A stretch of DNA of 64,000 nt from Bacillus sp. FJAT-27264 (GTDB lineage Bacteria; Bacillota; Bacilli; Paenibacillales; Paenibacillaceae). A model generated the notes under the pieces. That model searched no databases and was not told where the DNA came from. It was given only the letters and a program-made list of their open reading frames with translations. The position numbers and the translations under genes are program-made. The stretch spans positions 1,129,858 through 1,193,857 of the forward strand of contig NZ_MAQW01000012.1 of assembly GCF_001682855.1 (NCBI RefSeq), given 5' to 3'. Shown here in pieces: positions 35,787 through 45,242 of the stretch; positions within the stretch are counted from its first letter, which is position 1; each line of letters opens with the position of its first letter.

Positions 35787-37424
35787 TTACCGCTTCAAGT
35801 AACGCTCATAAGCCGCCTGCTGAATATCAATGGCCTCCTGAATGCCCATACCTTCAATGGTCTTCAAGAAGGTATTGAAATTGCCGATGGGCTCCACACC
35901 CATAACGAACTTATCGAACATCTCGTCACGGTAGGTAGTCACGTCCGTCATAATGGCGGCCAATCGAGCCGATTCGTCATTGGTCAGCGACAGCGTCGGA
36001 AGCCAATCTCCATTTTCTACATTCATCCAGGTACTGAGTGCATCCTTCTGCTGGGGCAGCGCAACATTCTGCTCCTGGTAACGTTTATCCTGGACAAATG
36101 GGCCTCCGAATGGAATCGCATATCTGCCGAGCGCCGTAGCGAAGGCCATCCCATCCGGATTTTTCATAATATCATCGGTGTAGGTAGGAAAGCCGTCCTT
36201 CATCTCATAGCTCTTGCCCTCGATCCCAAAGTTGAACAGCATGCTGCCCTCTTCACCGTACTTGTAGTCCAACCATTTCACCGTTTCCTCGATATGCTTA
36301 TTACTGCTGGTAATAGCCGCCCCTACACTGTTGAAGATTGGCGTGATTTGCCCCAGAACCGGTTTGTCACCTTTTTTGAGCGTTGGATAAGGAGCGCCTA
36401 CAATATTAAATCCAGGATCTTTCTCGGACATGGCGGTCATATATTTGCCGATTCCACCACCTACCGCGAGTTCGGATGCAGCCAGCAGCCCACCGGTCCA
36501 TTTGGCATCCTTCTGCTTGTCATCTGTCGCTGCGTAATCGCGGTCAATAAGGCCTTCTGCGTACCAGTTCCGCATCGTCTCTAAAAATTCTTTATACTCA
36601 GGCTGAATGTTACCGTAAGCCACTTTTCCATCCTTCAAATAGAACTGGCTGGTAATTCCCCAGGCATTGAGGAAAACATTGCTGAAATTCAGCATCGTAT
36701 CCTTTTTAATAAGGAGCGGAATTTCATCAGCTTTGCCATTACCGTTGGGATCACCCTCTTTAAGCGCTTTCAATACAGTGTGCCATTCATCTATTGTCGT
36801 AGGTACCTGTAGACCTAGTTTATCTAGCCAATCCTGACGAATGCCAAGGCCAAAGTACGTACGCAGATATGGATCTGCCCGCAGGAAAGGAAACGCGTAG
36901 ATCCGCCCATCATCCGTGGACACTTCTTTCTTGATCTCGGGATGATCCGCCAGCAATTTGGTCAGGTTCGGAGCATATTTATCAATGTAATCATTAAGTG
37001 GGATAATGACGCCGCTGTTCATGGCTCCTACACCACCGCCCGGATAATCATTCCAGCCCCATTCGATAACATCCGGATAAGAACCCGAGCTCATCAGCAG
37101 ATTGAATTGATTCTTCTCCTGACCGGTTGTAGGACTCTGGAAATCAATATGGATTCCTGTCTTCTTCTCTGTCTCTTGATAAGCAGCGATGTCATTATGA
37201 GTCTTAATCCCTGGGGCAGCATTACCCAAACCTTGCACGTAGTAAGTTAATGTAAGCGGGCTGGATACAATCTTTCCATCCTTCGGCGCTTCTGTGGCCT
37301 CCGTTCCCGATGGCGAATTCGTAGGCTCTTCTGATTGGTTGCTCCCTGAGCAAGCCGATAAGGAAACGGTCAATGCCGTCATAGCCGCCAGCATGGTGAT
37401 CAGGCCTCTTTTACCATAGTTCAT
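35787..37424 (-). CDS. Extracellular solute-binding lipoprotein (LplA/YtcQ-like)
   Basis: A 545-residue lipoprotein with a signal peptide and lipobox LSAC (Cys25). The large two-lobe fold follows, with the YtcQ/LplA-type segments FPFLRADPYLRTYFGLGIRQ and DWLDKLGLQVPTTIDEWHTV. It would capture an oligosaccharide outside the membrane and deliver it to the two downstream permeases. Start is ATG after AGGGGGG. The AraC-type membrane regulator encoded upstream is the likely controller. Confidence 0.93.
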   Translation of the reverse strand: MNYGKRGLITMLAAMTALTVSLSACSGSNQSEEPTNSPSGTEATEAPKDGKIVSSPLTLTYYVQGLGNAAPGIKTHNDIAAYQETEKKTGIHIDFQSPTTGQEKNQFNLLMSSGSYPDVIEWGWNDYPGGGVGAMNSGVIIPLNDYIDKYAPNLTKLLADHPEIKKEVSTDDGRIYAFPFLRADPYLRTYFGLGIRQDWLDKLGLQVPTTIDEWHTVLKALKEGDPNGNGKADEIPLLIKKDTMLNFSNVFLNAWGITSQFYLKDGKVAYGNIQPEYKEFLETMRNWYAEGLIDRDYAATDDKQKDAKWTGGLLAASELAVGGGIGKYMTAMSEKDPGFNIVGAPYPTLKKGDKPVLGQITPIFNSVGAAITSSNKHIEETVKWLDYKYGEEGSMLFNFGIEGKSYEMKDGFPTYTDDIMKNPDGMAFATALGRYAIPFGGPFVQDKRYQEQNVALPQQKDALSTWMNVENGDWLPTLSLTNDESARLAAIMTDVTTYRDEMFDKFVMGVEPIGNFNTFLKTIEGMGIQEAIDIQQAAYERYLKR

Positions 37425-37563
37425 GAATATATTCCCCCCTCTGGTTACTGTATGGTGCGTCCACTCGCAACTCCGATATCATCATACCCGTGTCACGCTG
37501 CTGCTGAATATGTCCTGGATGTTACATCACCATCCCAATTGAAAGATCGGAGACTGCATATCT

Positions 37564-39909
37564 CTAAGATCGATGTTCCGTTTGTGTGTTTGTGCGATAT
37601 TGCCCGGGTGTAATTCCCTCATGCTTCTTGAAAAAACGGATAAAGCCAATGTCGTTCGAATAACCGACCGCACGCGCTACATAGGCAACTGTACGATCTG
37701 TATCCTTCAGCAGCCGTTTGGCTTCCTGCAGACGAGTCTCTGCGATAAATTCAAGGATCGTATGGCCGGTAACCTTTTTGAAAAAAGAGGATAGATACGG
37801 CTGCGTGATTCCCAATTCATCCGCAATCAGGTTTACACTCAACATGTTCTCGCTGTAACGTTCCCTTACGATCCGTTTGATCGTCTCCAGCATCCGGCTG
37901 CCCTGATCACTACGTCCTTCCCGCCAGAGACGGCAGACGGTCTGAAACTCCCCTCTCAGCTGCTGGAATGTACGGTGGGCATCCGCATTGCCATCGGACT
38001 GATTCTGTAACAGCCGCATAGCAAGCTCCGCATCCACATTCGGTGTATTCTGGACAATCCGGAACAACGTCGAAGACAAATGTAGCAGGAAATACGAGCC
38101 AACCAACCGACTGCTGCCGTCAGCGCTATAATGATCCGAATATAAAGCGTTCAGAAGCTGCTCTGTTTTCTCTTCCTCACCTGATTTCACATAATTGGTC
38201 AGCTGCTGTTCGATATCCAGCGGATAATAATAAACCGGCGGCCGCTCCCGCAATCGGTCAACTGCGTGATCTTTAGCCTGCTGCTTAGCGTCCTCATCAA
38301 GCCGCTTTAGGGCATCGCGGAAGGCTTCACCGATTGTTTTTATTTCCCGCGCAATGAAGCTGGCGCCTACGGCTACCTTTAAGCGGAACCGCCTACACAG
38401 CATGTGCTCCAACTGCTCGGCGATTGCCGACAATTCTGTTGTACATGCCGCCTCATCAACTTCACTGAAATTAATTAGGAGAGCAATTCTACCCTGATCC
38501 AGCTCAGTCGTGTAGGCGATATGTCGCTCACCCACCAGATCAGTGGCAATATTCGAAATGACGAAATTGATAAAGAGCCATTCTTTAGGGTCATTTGCAG
38601 TAGAAAAAGCACTCATATCCTCTACATCGATCAGCAGGATCGCAAAGATATCGGAGATGAAGACAATGTCCATGAATTCCAAAGCTTCCGGCTGGAGTTC
38701 ATGAGGGTCTGCATAGCCCTTAATCAGCCGATTCAGGAAATGAAGGCGAATAATTGGTGTCTGCTGCGACAAACGGCCCCTGAGTTCCGTTTCCGTTATA
38801 CGGGCCGACTGGATCGATGTATGTATGAATTGATATTCCAGCGGTCTCTCCTTGTTGGGAAGGGCGGGACTGTTGCCGGTTATAACCGATACTAAATCAC
38901 GGAGTGGGCGGAAGTTTCGATAGGACAAATAGACCGATACAGCCGCTCCTGAAAGCGCAGCCAAAACCAGCAGCAACAAAGCCCAGCTTCGCACCTCGTT
39001 CACTTCCTTCAGAAAGACAACGCGGGGGACCTCCAGCACATATTTCCACCCGAAGACGCTTGAAGTCACATAGGATACTATCATCTCTTTCCCCTCACGC
39101 CGGGTCTCCAGCTTGCCCTGCCCGCCATGCATGTCTCCATATGCAAAAGATAACGGGAGATCACTGACCGTCGTTGTGCTGATCATCCGGTTATTGCTGT
39201 CCACAATGTAGATTCTACCTTGTCCGGCATCCGCCAAGCTTTGGAACATCTTGCGTAGCTCATCCTCGTTAATCATGATGAACAACGTAGCTAATCCCTT
39301 GGAACGGTTGCCCAGCGGAAGGGTCTGCATATACGCAAGAATGTCACTTGGCTCCCCGATACTGCTCCTTGCATGTAGCGAGGGCTCGAAAGTACGGAAA
39401 TGGTATCCGCTCTCAAATTTCTGTACCCATTCACCGGCGCTCAACCCGTCAAAGCAAACGGCCTGCTCAAACAAAATCTCTGGTGTCGTCTTCACGCCTG
39501 GCCCCAGCATGGTTCCAGTTTTGGGCAGATATATATAGTAATCATTAATGAATGGTGTCAATTGCTTGTAGCGCTTCAAATCTTCAGCTAGTGCAATCAT
39601 CTCGTACTGCTCCTTATCAGAGAGAGGCGCTCTACTGCTCATTAGCTGCAGTAGTTTAGGGTGGTTGGCGATCTGCTGTTCCAACTGCTCGATCATTTGC
39701 AACTGCCCATCAGCCAGTTCCCGGAGCTGCCCCAGCATAGCCGAATTACTACGCTCCACAGACTTCACCACCACTTCTCTGGCGCTCCAATAAAGTACAC
39801 TGCCAAGAACAAGCAGCAGCAGAAGTATTGAGATATAGGACCAGAACAATGCCGGCCAAGCGCCTTTGAACCTAAACCATTTCCAGCTTCTCATACCCTT
39901 CTTCTCCAT
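37564..39909 (-). CDS. Membrane-bound AraC-family regulator with cache-like sensor (YesN-like)
   Basis: A 781-residue protein. Helix 1 (about 17-40) and helix 2 (about 305-325) enclose a large extracytoplasmic cache-like sensor domain. A HAMP-less cytoplasmic region with YesN-type middle segment follows, and the AraC HTH pair is at 680-775 (LSVNLIADELGITQPYLSSF, then TRLQEAKRLLKDTDRTVAYV). This architecture is common in Paenibacillus beside YtcP/LplB transporters and activates them when sugar is sensed. Start is ATG after GGAGGAG. It is immediately upstream of the binding-protein gene. Confidence 0.92.
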   Translation of the reverse strand: MEKKGMRSWKWFRFKGAWPALFWSYISILLLLLVLGSVLYWSAREVVVKSVERSNSAMLGQLRELADGQLQMIEQLEQQIANHPKLLQLMSSRAPLSDKEQYEMIALAEDLKRYKQLTPFINDYYIYLPKTGTMLGPGVKTTPEILFEQAVCFDGLSAGEWVQKFESGYHFRTFEPSLHARSSIGEPSDILAYMQTLPLGNRSKGLATLFIMINEDELRKMFQSLADAGQGRIYIVDSNNRMISTTTVSDLPLSFAYGDMHGGQGKLETRREGKEMIVSYVTSSVFGWKYVLEVPRVVFLKEVNEVRSWALLLLVLAALSGAAVSVYLSYRNFRPLRDLVSVITGNSPALPNKERPLEYQFIHTSIQSARITETELRGRLSQQTPIIRLHFLNRLIKGYADPHELQPEALEFMDIVFISDIFAILLIDVEDMSAFSTANDPKEWLFINFVISNIATDLVGERHIAYTTELDQGRIALLINFSEVDEAACTTELSAIAEQLEHMLCRRFRLKVAVGASFIAREIKTIGEAFRDALKRLDEDAKQQAKDHAVDRLRERPPVYYYPLDIEQQLTNYVKSGEEEKTEQLLNALYSDHYSADGSSRLVGSYFLLHLSSTLFRIVQNTPNVDAELAMRLLQNQSDGNADAHRTFQQLRGEFQTVCRLWREGRSDQGSRMLETIKRIVRERYSENMLSVNLIADELGITQPYLSSFFKKVTGHTILEFIAETRLQEAKRLLKDTDRTVAYVARAVGYSNDIGFIRFFKKHEGITPGQYRTNTQTEHRS

Positions 39910-40230
39910 CGGCTCTCCTCCGCTTCCGCTCTATTGTTGTGCCCCTAACACCTAGAGGACCTCTATAATCCCGCTTTAGTATACCATCATTACAAGTGGG
40001 CAGGACCTAACCATTCGTTCACTTGAGTATCCATTTGTATGATCTAGCGAGTGATATCACAGAATTCCAAGCATGAAAAACCCATGCTCCAATGGATTAC
40101 GGAGAATGGGTCTGGATATGGACCTGAATCATGGACATAGGCACGGTTGTAGATCATGTCTATAGACATAGATCATGGATCACCGATCTGAACCTGCAGA
40201 AGGCCTCTGCTTCGAGTTACTGATAAACGG
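39910..40230. other. Intergenic region with a minus-strand terminator
   Basis: Apart from the terminator at 40076-40111, this 320-bp stretch holds a 14-bp palindrome ATGTCTATAGACAT (40159-40172) inside a run of ATGGAC/GATCATG-like short repeats. No gene is seen. Confidence 0.45.
40076..40111 (-). terminator. Terminator downstream of the SRPBCC gene
   Basis: An 11-bp stem with one mismatch (40080-40090 with 40101-40111) is followed on the minus strand by TTTTT. It lies 165 bp past the SRPBCC stop, beyond the VOC remnant. Confidence 0.65.
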
Positions 40231-40275
40231 TCAGTTCAACCGGTGAACCAGTTCGTAGCTGTTGCCACATGGGTC
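40231..40275 (-). pseudogene. C-terminal remnant of a VOC-family gene
   Basis: Directly after the TAA stop of the SRPBCC gene, and in the same frame, 14 codons read DPCGNSYELVHRLN and then TGA. This matches the usual C-terminal end of glyoxalase/VOC domains (DPxGNxYELV). No start or body of a VOC gene is left, so this is best read as the tail of a deleted gene joined to the SRPBCC gene. Confidence 0.6.
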
Positions 40276-40710
40276 TTAACAATTTAGTTGTTCCTTAATG
40301 GTGTCCAGTACAGCTTCCCAGTGCAACTTCATCTCTTCCCTAGTACCCGGATGATCCAGTTGCTCCTGATGAAAGCTGATCGTTGTACCGGACTTGGCAG
40401 GCAGCAGACGAATTTGTAGGGTGGACGGACGCTCCCATTCCGGCTTCTGCCATCTCAGCTGTAGCTGCTGCTGCGGCTTCACGACCTTGAACTGACCTGT
40501 GATCCCCTCGCTCGCTGCAAAACTCTCCCGAATGGCAAATTCAAGCGGCGGTGTGCTACCCAGCCAGAGCTTGGCTCCTTCAGGAGAAGTCAGAAATGCC
40601 CATGCCTGGTCTGCCGAGATCGGTAGCGTTCTTCTAACACCGATTTGAAATCCTGCCGAAGATGTTTGCCCGACGATTTTGGATGACTCGGTTGACCCGT
40701 TACTATTCAT
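40276..40710 (-). CDS. SRPBCC (AHSA1-like) domain protein
   Basis: This encodes 144 residues from ATG 40710, with AGAGGTGAC upstream; a GTG three codons earlier overlaps that site. The START/Bet v1-like fold is shown by GVRRTLPISADQAWAFLTSPEGAKLWLG (residues 24-51) and the C-terminal helix REEMKLHWEAVLDTIKEQL. AHSA1-type proteins bind hydrophobic ligands or help Hsp90; in bacteria they often sit with ArsR regulators, but none is present here. The function is unknown. Confidence 0.85.
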   Translation of the reverse strand: MNSNGSTESSKIVGQTSSAGFQIGVRRTLPISADQAWAFLTSPEGAKLWLGSTPPLEFAIRESFAASEGITGQFKVVKPQQQLQLRWQKPEWERPSTLQIRLLPAKSGTTISFHQEQLDHPGTREEMKLHWEAVLDTIKEQLNC

Positions 40711-40848
40711 TAATGTCACCTCTTTCTCATCATATAGGCGATGCTAATATCTTTACAAGACGAACAAAAGAAAGCTCCTATGATCAGAGACTTGTTTTTG
40801 CGTCTGTGCTTGTTGATTTTACTTGTGCTTGTATTTAACTAGTATTTC

Positions 40849-41727
40849 CTATTCTATTAAAAACACCTGATACTGCCTGCGGTACTCCCCAGGCGTGAGT
40901 GAAGTTTGACGCTTGAACAAGCGTGTAAAATAGTTATTGTCCTGCAGGCCACACAACTCACCGATCCGTTTCAGTGACAGCTCGGAATGCGCCAGCAGCC
41001 GCTTGGCCTTCTCGATCTGCAGATGGTGCCTGTATTGTAGCGGGCTCATCCCTGTATACTGCTTCAGGCAGCGAGCCAGATAATCAAAATGATAGAGCAG
41101 ATCACGCTCCATTTGCACGGAATCAAACGGCTGCTCCAAATGCTGGTTCAAATAAGCCGCCACCTTCTCGCTGAGAAAATAGGAACGGGCCTGCGGACTG
41201 CTGCGTCGCATCCCGTTCTGCAGTTGCAGAAGAAATTGACCGAGCAGGATATTCAGCTCGAAGGAACGCTGTAGGGTCAACACATGATGCAGCTCAAGCA
41301 TCTCGGTCAACAGGGGCTGGAGCGAGCGCAGATCCACAGCAGCGAATTTGGGAATCTCAATAACTCCCGGAGGCGCTTCCGTATCCTGATCACTCCGCTG
41401 GAGCAGCGGCTGCTGCCAATGTGTCTTCTCCTTCAAGATGGGTTCCACAGACACAGGGTACTGAAAATGAATCCAGTACACCTCGGTCTCTAGCTCGGTC
41501 GGCCGGGAGCCGCGATGGGTTTTTCCAGGCTCCAGAACCAGCATCATGCCTTCGGCTACTTCATAGCCAATACCATTTTCCTCCATGTGCAGCATCCCTT
41601 TGGAGCATATAATGAGATCAAATACCTCGAATTGGCGCTGAGTATGCTGCACTCCGGGCTGCCATAACGTGTGACCGATTGCCGCCAGCAATGGAAAAGG
41701 CGGGACCGGTAGTTCAAGCACAAGCAT
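40849..41727 (-). CDS. AraC-family regulator with N-terminal cupin
   Basis: A 292-residue regulator with a cupin sensor in residues 1-150 (GMLHMEENGIGYEVAEGMML, then LEPGKTHRG) and an AraC HTH pair at 190-290 (LGRCLKQYTGMSPLQYRHHL type, ending SLTPGEYRRQYQVF). Start is ATG after AGGAGG. It is divergent from the GH151-like gene with a 136-bp shared control region, so it most likely switches that gene on when its sugar is present. Confidence 0.92.
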   Translation of the reverse strand: MLVLELPVPPFPLLAAIGHTLWQPGVQHTQRQFEVFDLIICSKGMLHMEENGIGYEVAEGMMLVLEPGKTHRGSRPTELETEVYWIHFQYPVSVEPILKEKTHWQQPLLQRSDQDTEAPPGVIEIPKFAAVDLRSLQPLLTEMLELHHVLTLQRSFELNILLGQFLLQLQNGMRRSSPQARSYFLSEKVAAYLNQHLEQPFDSVQMERDLLYHFDYLARCLKQYTGMSPLQYRHHLQIEKAKRLLAHSELSLKRIGELCGLQDNNYFTRLFKRQTSLTPGEYRRQYQVFLIE

Positions 41728-41863
41728 GTAACGTCCTCCTGATTTAAAGACACCGAAATTGTACTATACAAAGTCGGAATTGTCGGCTGTATGTCATCCC
41801 ATAATCCATTAGAGTGGTAGATATAATATGATTCTATCATTTAATGACCAGGGGGACGCAAGC

Positions 41864-43840
41864 ATGAAATTTCGTCAGGTTCATCTCGATTTCCATACAT
41901 CCGAAGCCATTGAAGGCATTGGCCGGGACTTTTCCAAGCAGCAATTTCAGGAAATGCTCAAGACTGGGCATGTCGATTCCATTACCATCTTCTCCAAATG
42001 CCATCATGGCTGGGCCTATCACCCGACAACCGCCAATGAAACACATCCACATCTGGATTTTGACCTTCTGGGCGCCCAGATTGAAGCTGCGCATGAAATC
42101 GGCGTGAAGACGCCAGTCTATCTCTCCGCCGGATTGGATGAGCGGCTCGCCCGTAAACATCCGCAGTGGCTGATTCGCAATCAGCAGGAGGTCATTAGCT
42201 GGACGGGTGACTTCATGACACCGGGATATCATCAATTCTGTATGAACACCCCTTATCTTGACGTTCTAGCCCAGCAGGTAGAGGAAGTCGTGAAGAACTA
42301 CGATGCGGACGGCATCTTCCTGGATATCGTCGGCATCCGGGAATGCTACTGTCAATACTGTGTGGCCGACATCCGTGAGCAGGGCTCAGACCCGCGTAAT
42401 CTGCAGGATATGAGGAAGTTGTGGGAAGAGACCTACGCCCGGTATGCTAAAAGAATGAACGATACCGTTCACGCGGTGAAACCGGAACTGCCGGTATTCC
42501 ACAACAGCAGCCACGTTGACCGCGGGCGGCGAGACCTAGCTCATGTTAACACCCACCTGGAGCTGGAGTCCCTGCCGACAGGTGGCTGGGGCTATGATCA
42601 CTTCCCTCTCTCCGCTCGATATGCACAGACACTGGGCATGGATTTTCTCGGCATGACCGGAAAGTTCCATACCTCCTGGGGCGAGTTCGGCGGCTACAAA
42701 CATCCGAACGCCCTGCGCTATGAAGCGGCATTGAGCCTTGCCAACGGGGCGCGCTGCTCCATCGGGGATCAGCTGCATCCCGGCGGCAAGATGGATCTCG
42801 CCACCTACTCTCTGATCGGCGAAGCTTACCGCGAGGTAGCGGCCAAGGAAGAATGGTGCCAGGATACCACAGGTATAGCTGATATCGCCCTGTTGTCGCT
42901 CGAAGCTGCATCTTGGGCTGCTGGCAATGGTCCGATTCCACAGCACAACAAGCATGATACGGGGGCTGTACGGATTTTGCTAGAGGGTAACTATCTCTTC
43001 GATGTGGTGGATTTGGAGGCCGATCTGGCATCATACAAGGTGCTGATTCTACCAGATGAGATTCTGATCACAGCGCAACTTAAGTCGAAGCTAGATGACT
43101 TTATTGCTGGCGGCGGAAAAATCCTGGCTACCGGACGTTCCGGTCTGTCCGAGGACGGCAGCGGATTTGCTCTGGATTTAGGCGCTGCATGGCAGGGAGT
43201 ATCCGCGTTCCGGCCATCATATCTGCGGCCGTCTTTCGAGTTTCCTTCGCTGCGCACAGCCTCCTTTGTCATTTATACCGAAGGTCAAGACGCAGTACTC
43301 TCACCGGGCGGTACTCTGCTCGGCAGCAAAGAGAATTCATACTTTAACCGCGACTTGTTCACCTTCTGCTCGCACCAGCATACTCCTTCCGATCTACAAG
43401 AAGCCGGAGTGGGCATCGCCGAAGGACGGGACGGGATATATGTAGCTTGGCATGTGTTTGAAGATTATGCGGTAAAAGGTAGTCTGCCCGTGAAGGAAAT
43501 CATCTGCTACACGCTGGATCTCCTGCTAGGAAATCACAAATCACTGATTACCAACCTGCCTGCACAAGGCGTTACCACCTTGCAGGCGCAGCCGACCTCC
43601 AAGCGCTGGGTCAATCACCTGTTATATGCTTCTCCGGTCCGCAGAGGGGAAGGTGTAGAGATTATCGAAGATCTGTTGCCTCTAATGAATACAGAAGTCA
43701 CCCTTGCGGCGACAGAAGAAGTTAAAGATGTATATCTGGCACCTCAAAATGAGAGTCTTCCATTCAACCAAGTTGACGGCAAATTGAGCTACACTGTGCC
43801 GCTGTGGGCCTGTCATCAAATGGTTGTGATTCAATTCTAG
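41864..43840 (+). CDS. GH151-like glycoside hydrolase (putative alpha-L-fucosidase)
   Basis: This encodes 658 residues from ATG 41864, which follows GGGGGACG; an in-frame ATG at 41828 lacks a site. It is a cytoplasmic protein without signal peptide. The N-terminal TIM barrel of the GHL6 type has HVDSITIFSKCHHGWAYH, VYLSAGLDERLARKHPQW and GIFLDIVGIRECYC. A beta-galactosidase trimerisation-like domain follows (KVLILPDEILITAQLKSKLD, then FIAGGGKILATGRSG). This order matches GH151 alpha-L-fucosidases, one of which was characterised from Paenibacillus thiaminolyticus. The exact substrate is inferred. It is divergent from an AraC gene. Confidence 0.8.
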   Translation: MKFRQVHLDFHTSEAIEGIGRDFSKQQFQEMLKTGHVDSITIFSKCHHGWAYHPTTANETHPHLDFDLLGAQIEAAHEIGVKTPVYLSAGLDERLARKHPQWLIRNQQEVISWTGDFMTPGYHQFCMNTPYLDVLAQQVEEVVKNYDADGIFLDIVGIRECYCQYCVADIREQGSDPRNLQDMRKLWEETYARYAKRMNDTVHAVKPELPVFHNSSHVDRGRRDLAHVNTHLELESLPTGGWGYDHFPLSARYAQTLGMDFLGMTGKFHTSWGEFGGYKHPNALRYEAALSLANGARCSIGDQLHPGGKMDLATYSLIGEAYREVAAKEEWCQDTTGIADIALLSLEAASWAAGNGPIPQHNKHDTGAVRILLEGNYLFDVVDLEADLASYKVLILPDEILITAQLKSKLDDFIAGGGKILATGRSGLSEDGSGFALDLGAAWQGVSAFRPSYLRPSFEFPSLRTASFVIYTEGQDAVLSPGGTLLGSKENSYFNRDLFTFCSHQHTPSDLQEAGVGIAEGRDGIYVAWHVFEDYAVKGSLPVKEIICYTLDLLLGNHKSLITNLPAQGVTTLQAQPTSKRWVNHLLYASPVRRGEGVEIIEDLLPLMNTEVTLAATEEVKDVYLAPQNESLPFNQVDGKLSYTVPLWACHQMVVIQF

Positions 43841-43875
43841 TGCGGATGTCCAGCCAATAGTCCATTGTTATACAG

Positions 43876-43915
43876 AGCATCCCCGCTACCAGCCATGGTC
43901 GCGGGGATGCTTTTT
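43876..43915 (+). terminator. Terminator of the GH151-like gene
   Basis: An 11-bp perfect stem (43876-43886 with 43901-43911) runs into T5. A second perfect 8-bp inverted repeat (43920-43927 with 43937-43944) follows immediately. Confidence 0.9.
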
Positions 43916-44093
43916 CGCTAGTCTTAATTTAGTAACTTAAGACTCGATTCTCACGATGCGAGCTTTCCTAAGGTATCTTGAAAATTGTAATGGGATGGTT
44001 ATTCTCCTAAATGATTCACAGACACCGAAGTAAGTTCAACAACTGCAACTTTAGCTTATCTAGAAAACTTAGATATATACTTTCACCGATTTT

Positions 44094-45017
44094 TTAAGTG
44101 GAATAGACTTTGTAAATACCTTCAATTCGTTTGGTTAACTCGCTTCTTACATGTTCAGGCTCGATACATTCGCATTTGTCCCCAAAGCTAAGTAAATGAG
44201 TATATCCATGGTCATTTGCAATGAAGGGGAACTTTGCTATCCACTTAGCACCTTCATAGAAACGAATGTTCTTCTCTCCACAGTACTCGCTCATATAAGG
44301 AATAAGTGATTGGTCAAAAAGCAGTGTTAAATGTATGATTTCTTTCTCCGTTATATCTAAAACCTCGTCTTCGATTTGTCTTTTCCTAAATGTATCCTGG
44401 TGAGTAACAAGAGAAGAAATGCGGGAAACTTTAAACATTCGGAACCCCCCTTTCTCTGTACAAAATCCTTGCATATACCACACTGAATTCTTCAATACTA
44501 GTCGGCAAGGCTCAATGGTGAGTTCCAAAGGAGTCATACCTTCAAAAGGATCTAAATATTCAAATGTAATTAAGCGGTCCTCTTCAATTGCGGTTCTAAT
44601 TTGCCCCAATTCAGGTGGTTTGACATGAGTACTTCCGAACCAAGGTGAAGGATCAATTGCTATTAGTTTATCTACCAGTTGATTTTCATCTTCCGAGATC
44701 AAAGATTTCACTTTAGCAATGGCATTCAAGACTTCATCGCTAGAAACCGTTGAATGGATACTGTTTAAACCAAGTATTAAAACTAATATCTCCGCTTGCG
44801 TAAAGATCTTCTTCTCAAATTTGTAACGCTCCATAATACTGAAGCCCCCATTCACGCCAAGGGAAGAGGTGATTGGAATTCCGGCTTTGGTAATGGTTTC
44901 GATATCTCGAAAGATAGTACGAGGAGTGACCTCAAACATTTTCGCTAATTCAGAGGAGCTCACTTTTTTACGTTCTAACAAAAGTAAAACTATCGATAAA
45001 ATCCTTTCAATTTTCAC
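44094..45017 (-). CDS. WYL-domain transcriptional regulator (YafY/DeoR-like)
   Basis: A 307-residue regulator. The N-terminal HTH_11 (SSELAKMFEVTPRTIFRDIE, residues 20-39) is followed by the WYL domain (VWYMQGFCTEKGGFRMFKVS) and WCX C-terminal region. It is divergent from the DHA2 exporter, with the dyad ATGACAT-N4-ATGTCAT between them, so it probably regulates itself and the exporter. A paralogue with the same layout is encoded at 52959-53870. The gene is AT-rich relative to the carbohydrate region. Confidence 0.9.
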   Translation of the reverse strand: MKIERILSIVLLLLERKKVSSSELAKMFEVTPRTIFRDIETITKAGIPITSSLGVNGGFSIMERYKFEKKIFTQAEILVLILGLNSIHSTVSSDEVLNAIAKVKSLISEDENQLVDKLIAIDPSPWFGSTHVKPPELGQIRTAIEEDRLITFEYLDPFEGMTPLELTIEPCRLVLKNSVWYMQGFCTEKGGFRMFKVSRISSLVTHQDTFRKRQIEDEVLDITEKEIIHLTLLFDQSLIPYMSEYCGEKNIRFYEGAKWIAKFPFIANDHGYTHLLSFGDKCECIEPEHVRSELTKRIEGIYKVYST

Positions 45018-45047
45018 GGAGATCCCCCCAAAATTTCTAATCTAATT

Positions 45048-45065
45048 ATGACATAAAGATGTCAT
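45048..45065. promoter_or_regulatory. Operator dyad between WYL regulator and MFS exporter
   Basis: ATGACAT-AAAG-ATGTCAT is a perfect 7-bp dyad 31 bp before the WYL start. Its core TGACA-N6-TGTCA recurs exactly in front of the second WYL gene at 52905-52920. It probably is the binding site of the WYL regulator. Confidence 0.65.
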
Positions 45066-45242
45066 AGTTCTACCTGTAATATATAGAAAGTATGAAGAGC
45101 CAAGCACTAAAACGATCTATGGAGGAGCATATTTATGAAAGGGTAGAGTTAACGCAATAGTAAGTTGATATATATATAATGATTAGTGGAAGGTGTGGTA
45201 CGGTTGCAAGCAATACACATTGAAGGTTCGAATGATAAAGTC

